Translations under genes and position numbers: made by a program
Shown here: positions 63,579 to 64,000 of the stretch, piece after piece
Layout: every line of letters begins with the position of its first letter
How positions within the stretch are numbered: position 1 is the stretch's first letter
Source: Sulfuritalea sp.
Lineage (GTDB): Bacteria; Pseudomonadota; Gammaproteobacteria; Burkholderiales; Rhodocyclaceae
DNA: 64,000 nucleotides
NCBI GenBank assembly: GCA_023700805.1
Contig: JAMPYF010000004.1
Location: forward strand, 73,341 to 137,340
Direction of reading: 5' to 3'
The notes under the pieces: generated by a model
The model's input: only the letters and a program-made list of their open reading frames with translations
What the model was told of the DNA's origin: nothing
Databases searched by the model: none

Positions 63579-64000
63579 CTATTTCCGCGGAAACAAGGCG
63601 CGGGCGACGGCGCGTTCGTAGCGATCGACTTCGCCGCCGAAGAACGCATAGATGTCCTCGATGCCGACCGCGAGGCCGATGCTGTCGAAGCCCTCGTCCT
63701 CCGCATCGAGAGGAATGGCGCCGGTCATGACGGCCTTGTGGCGTTCGATGTCGCGCTTCTCTATCGGCGCCAGGGTGCCGGCCAGGCGCAAGGCCTCGTC
63801 GATGCTGAAGCCGTGGTCGCGGATCAGCACCATGAGATCGAAGAGGTCGCGCGAGCGGGCGCGGTCGGCCAGTACCAGCGCTTTCATGGCAAACAAGCCA
63901 GCCAGCCCGAGGACGGCGAAGCCATCTTTGCCACTGGATGATTTCGGCGATTGCGCGAGCCAGGCCAACTGGTTCGGCGGCGCCGACGATCCGCGGGCGA
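63579..64000 (-). CDS. AbiEii-like nucleotidyltransferase, C-terminal part (runs off window)
   Basis: The frame is open from the window edge to the stop at 63579. The visible 140 residues include LFAMKALVLADRARSRDLFD and LMVLIRDHGFSIDEAL, the K-x-x-A-L-x-x-R-x-x-x-R-D-x-x-D pattern of AbiEii/AbiGii nucleotidyltransferase toxins and relatives. The catalytic N-terminal GS-x-D part lies outside. A TTG at 63968 is not a credible start. It belongs to the chromosome side of the att site. Confidence 0.7.
   Translation of the reverse strand, partial: ARGSSAPPNQLAWLAQSPKSSSGKDGFAVLGLAGLFAMKALVLADRARSRDLFDLMVLIRDHGFSIDEALRLAGTLAPIEKRDIERHKAVMTGAIPLDAEDEGFDSIGLAVGIEDIYAFFGGEVDRYERAVARALFPRK

Overview
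The window is high-GC DNA from a proteobacterium, most likely a betaproteobacterium and possibly Rhodocyclales-like. I infer this from the mer, cus, bufferin and ArsM/ArsS families, the gene style and the tRNA-Asp sequence; no rRNA or core marker gene is present to prove it. Nearly everything from 44 to 63435 is accessory DNA for metal, thiol and oxidant handling, arranged in long tightly packed operons, mostly on the minus strand.

Layout. 1-34: last codons of a plus-strand gene. 44-2603 (-): a bufferin copper-buffering operon (BufA1 precursor, BufB MNIO enzyme, BufC, DoxX). 2747-7789 (-): seven genes headed by two secreted proteins made largely of NPCAAK-type cysteine hexapeptides (one also a monohaem cytochrome), then a five-haem lipoprotein, a DUF6969-like protein, a cupredoxin-like protein, DUF302 and a YeeE/TsuA transporter. 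7852-13138: an alpha/beta hydrolase, then a self-contained ECF sigma module. In it, a DsrE protein plus a DUF255-DsbD_N fusion (-) face a sigma factor plus a DsrE-fused anti-sigma (+), and the shared gap holds two copies of the same promoter motif. 13382-16840: LysR regulator, AhpD-like protein, flavin/FNR reductase and a frameshifted NTF2-like gene.

16990-19517 (-): a MerR-regulated merT/merP/CcdA/thioredoxin operon without merA. 19657-23060: TVP38, AhpD-like, an unknown secreted protein and a LapG-like protease. 23115-23914: debris, comprising a selD 3' end and a ccdA-merA chimera. 23944-33832 (-): an unbroken run of about a dozen genes behind a MerR-type promoter (HMA chaperone, YPC-type P1B ATPase, anchored protein, DsbD/CcdA-like protein, MerP-like protein, outer-membrane protein, NHL propeller, two FtsX permeases with a LolD/MacB-like ATPase, MerR, thioredoxin). 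This is my best candidate for an undescribed metal-export or repair system. 33958-35916: broken mer-associated genes (merR and merA fragments, a frameshifted EAL gene, DUF3330). 35950-43510 (-): a CusCBA copper/silver efflux operon with CusF and a PII-like protein. 43690-46744: a complete merR/merTPFA locus with a textbook MerR operator.

46896-49232 (-): selD fused to an NDH-2-like flavoprotein. 49438-57584: NrtS, haloacid dehalogenase, three AhpD-like proteins, a peroxiredoxin, TetR, two cysteine hydrolases, an SDR and a glutaredoxin, with a divergent AraC gene. 57632-60788 (-): a phosphate permease with ArsM and ArsS for arsenosugar synthesis. 60899-61885: DUF3179 protein. 62108-63283 (-): a tyrosine integrase beside a 47-bp 3' fragment of tRNA-Asp (63389-63435), which looks like the right attachment site of a genomic island extending leftwards past the window. 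Chromosome-like sequence with a partial AbiEii-like gene follows.

No transposase, CRISPR array, rRNA or complete tRNA was seen. No gene-free stretch exceeds about 300 bp. Starts given are my choices from overlaps, Shine-Dalgarno sequences and family starts; alternatives are noted.
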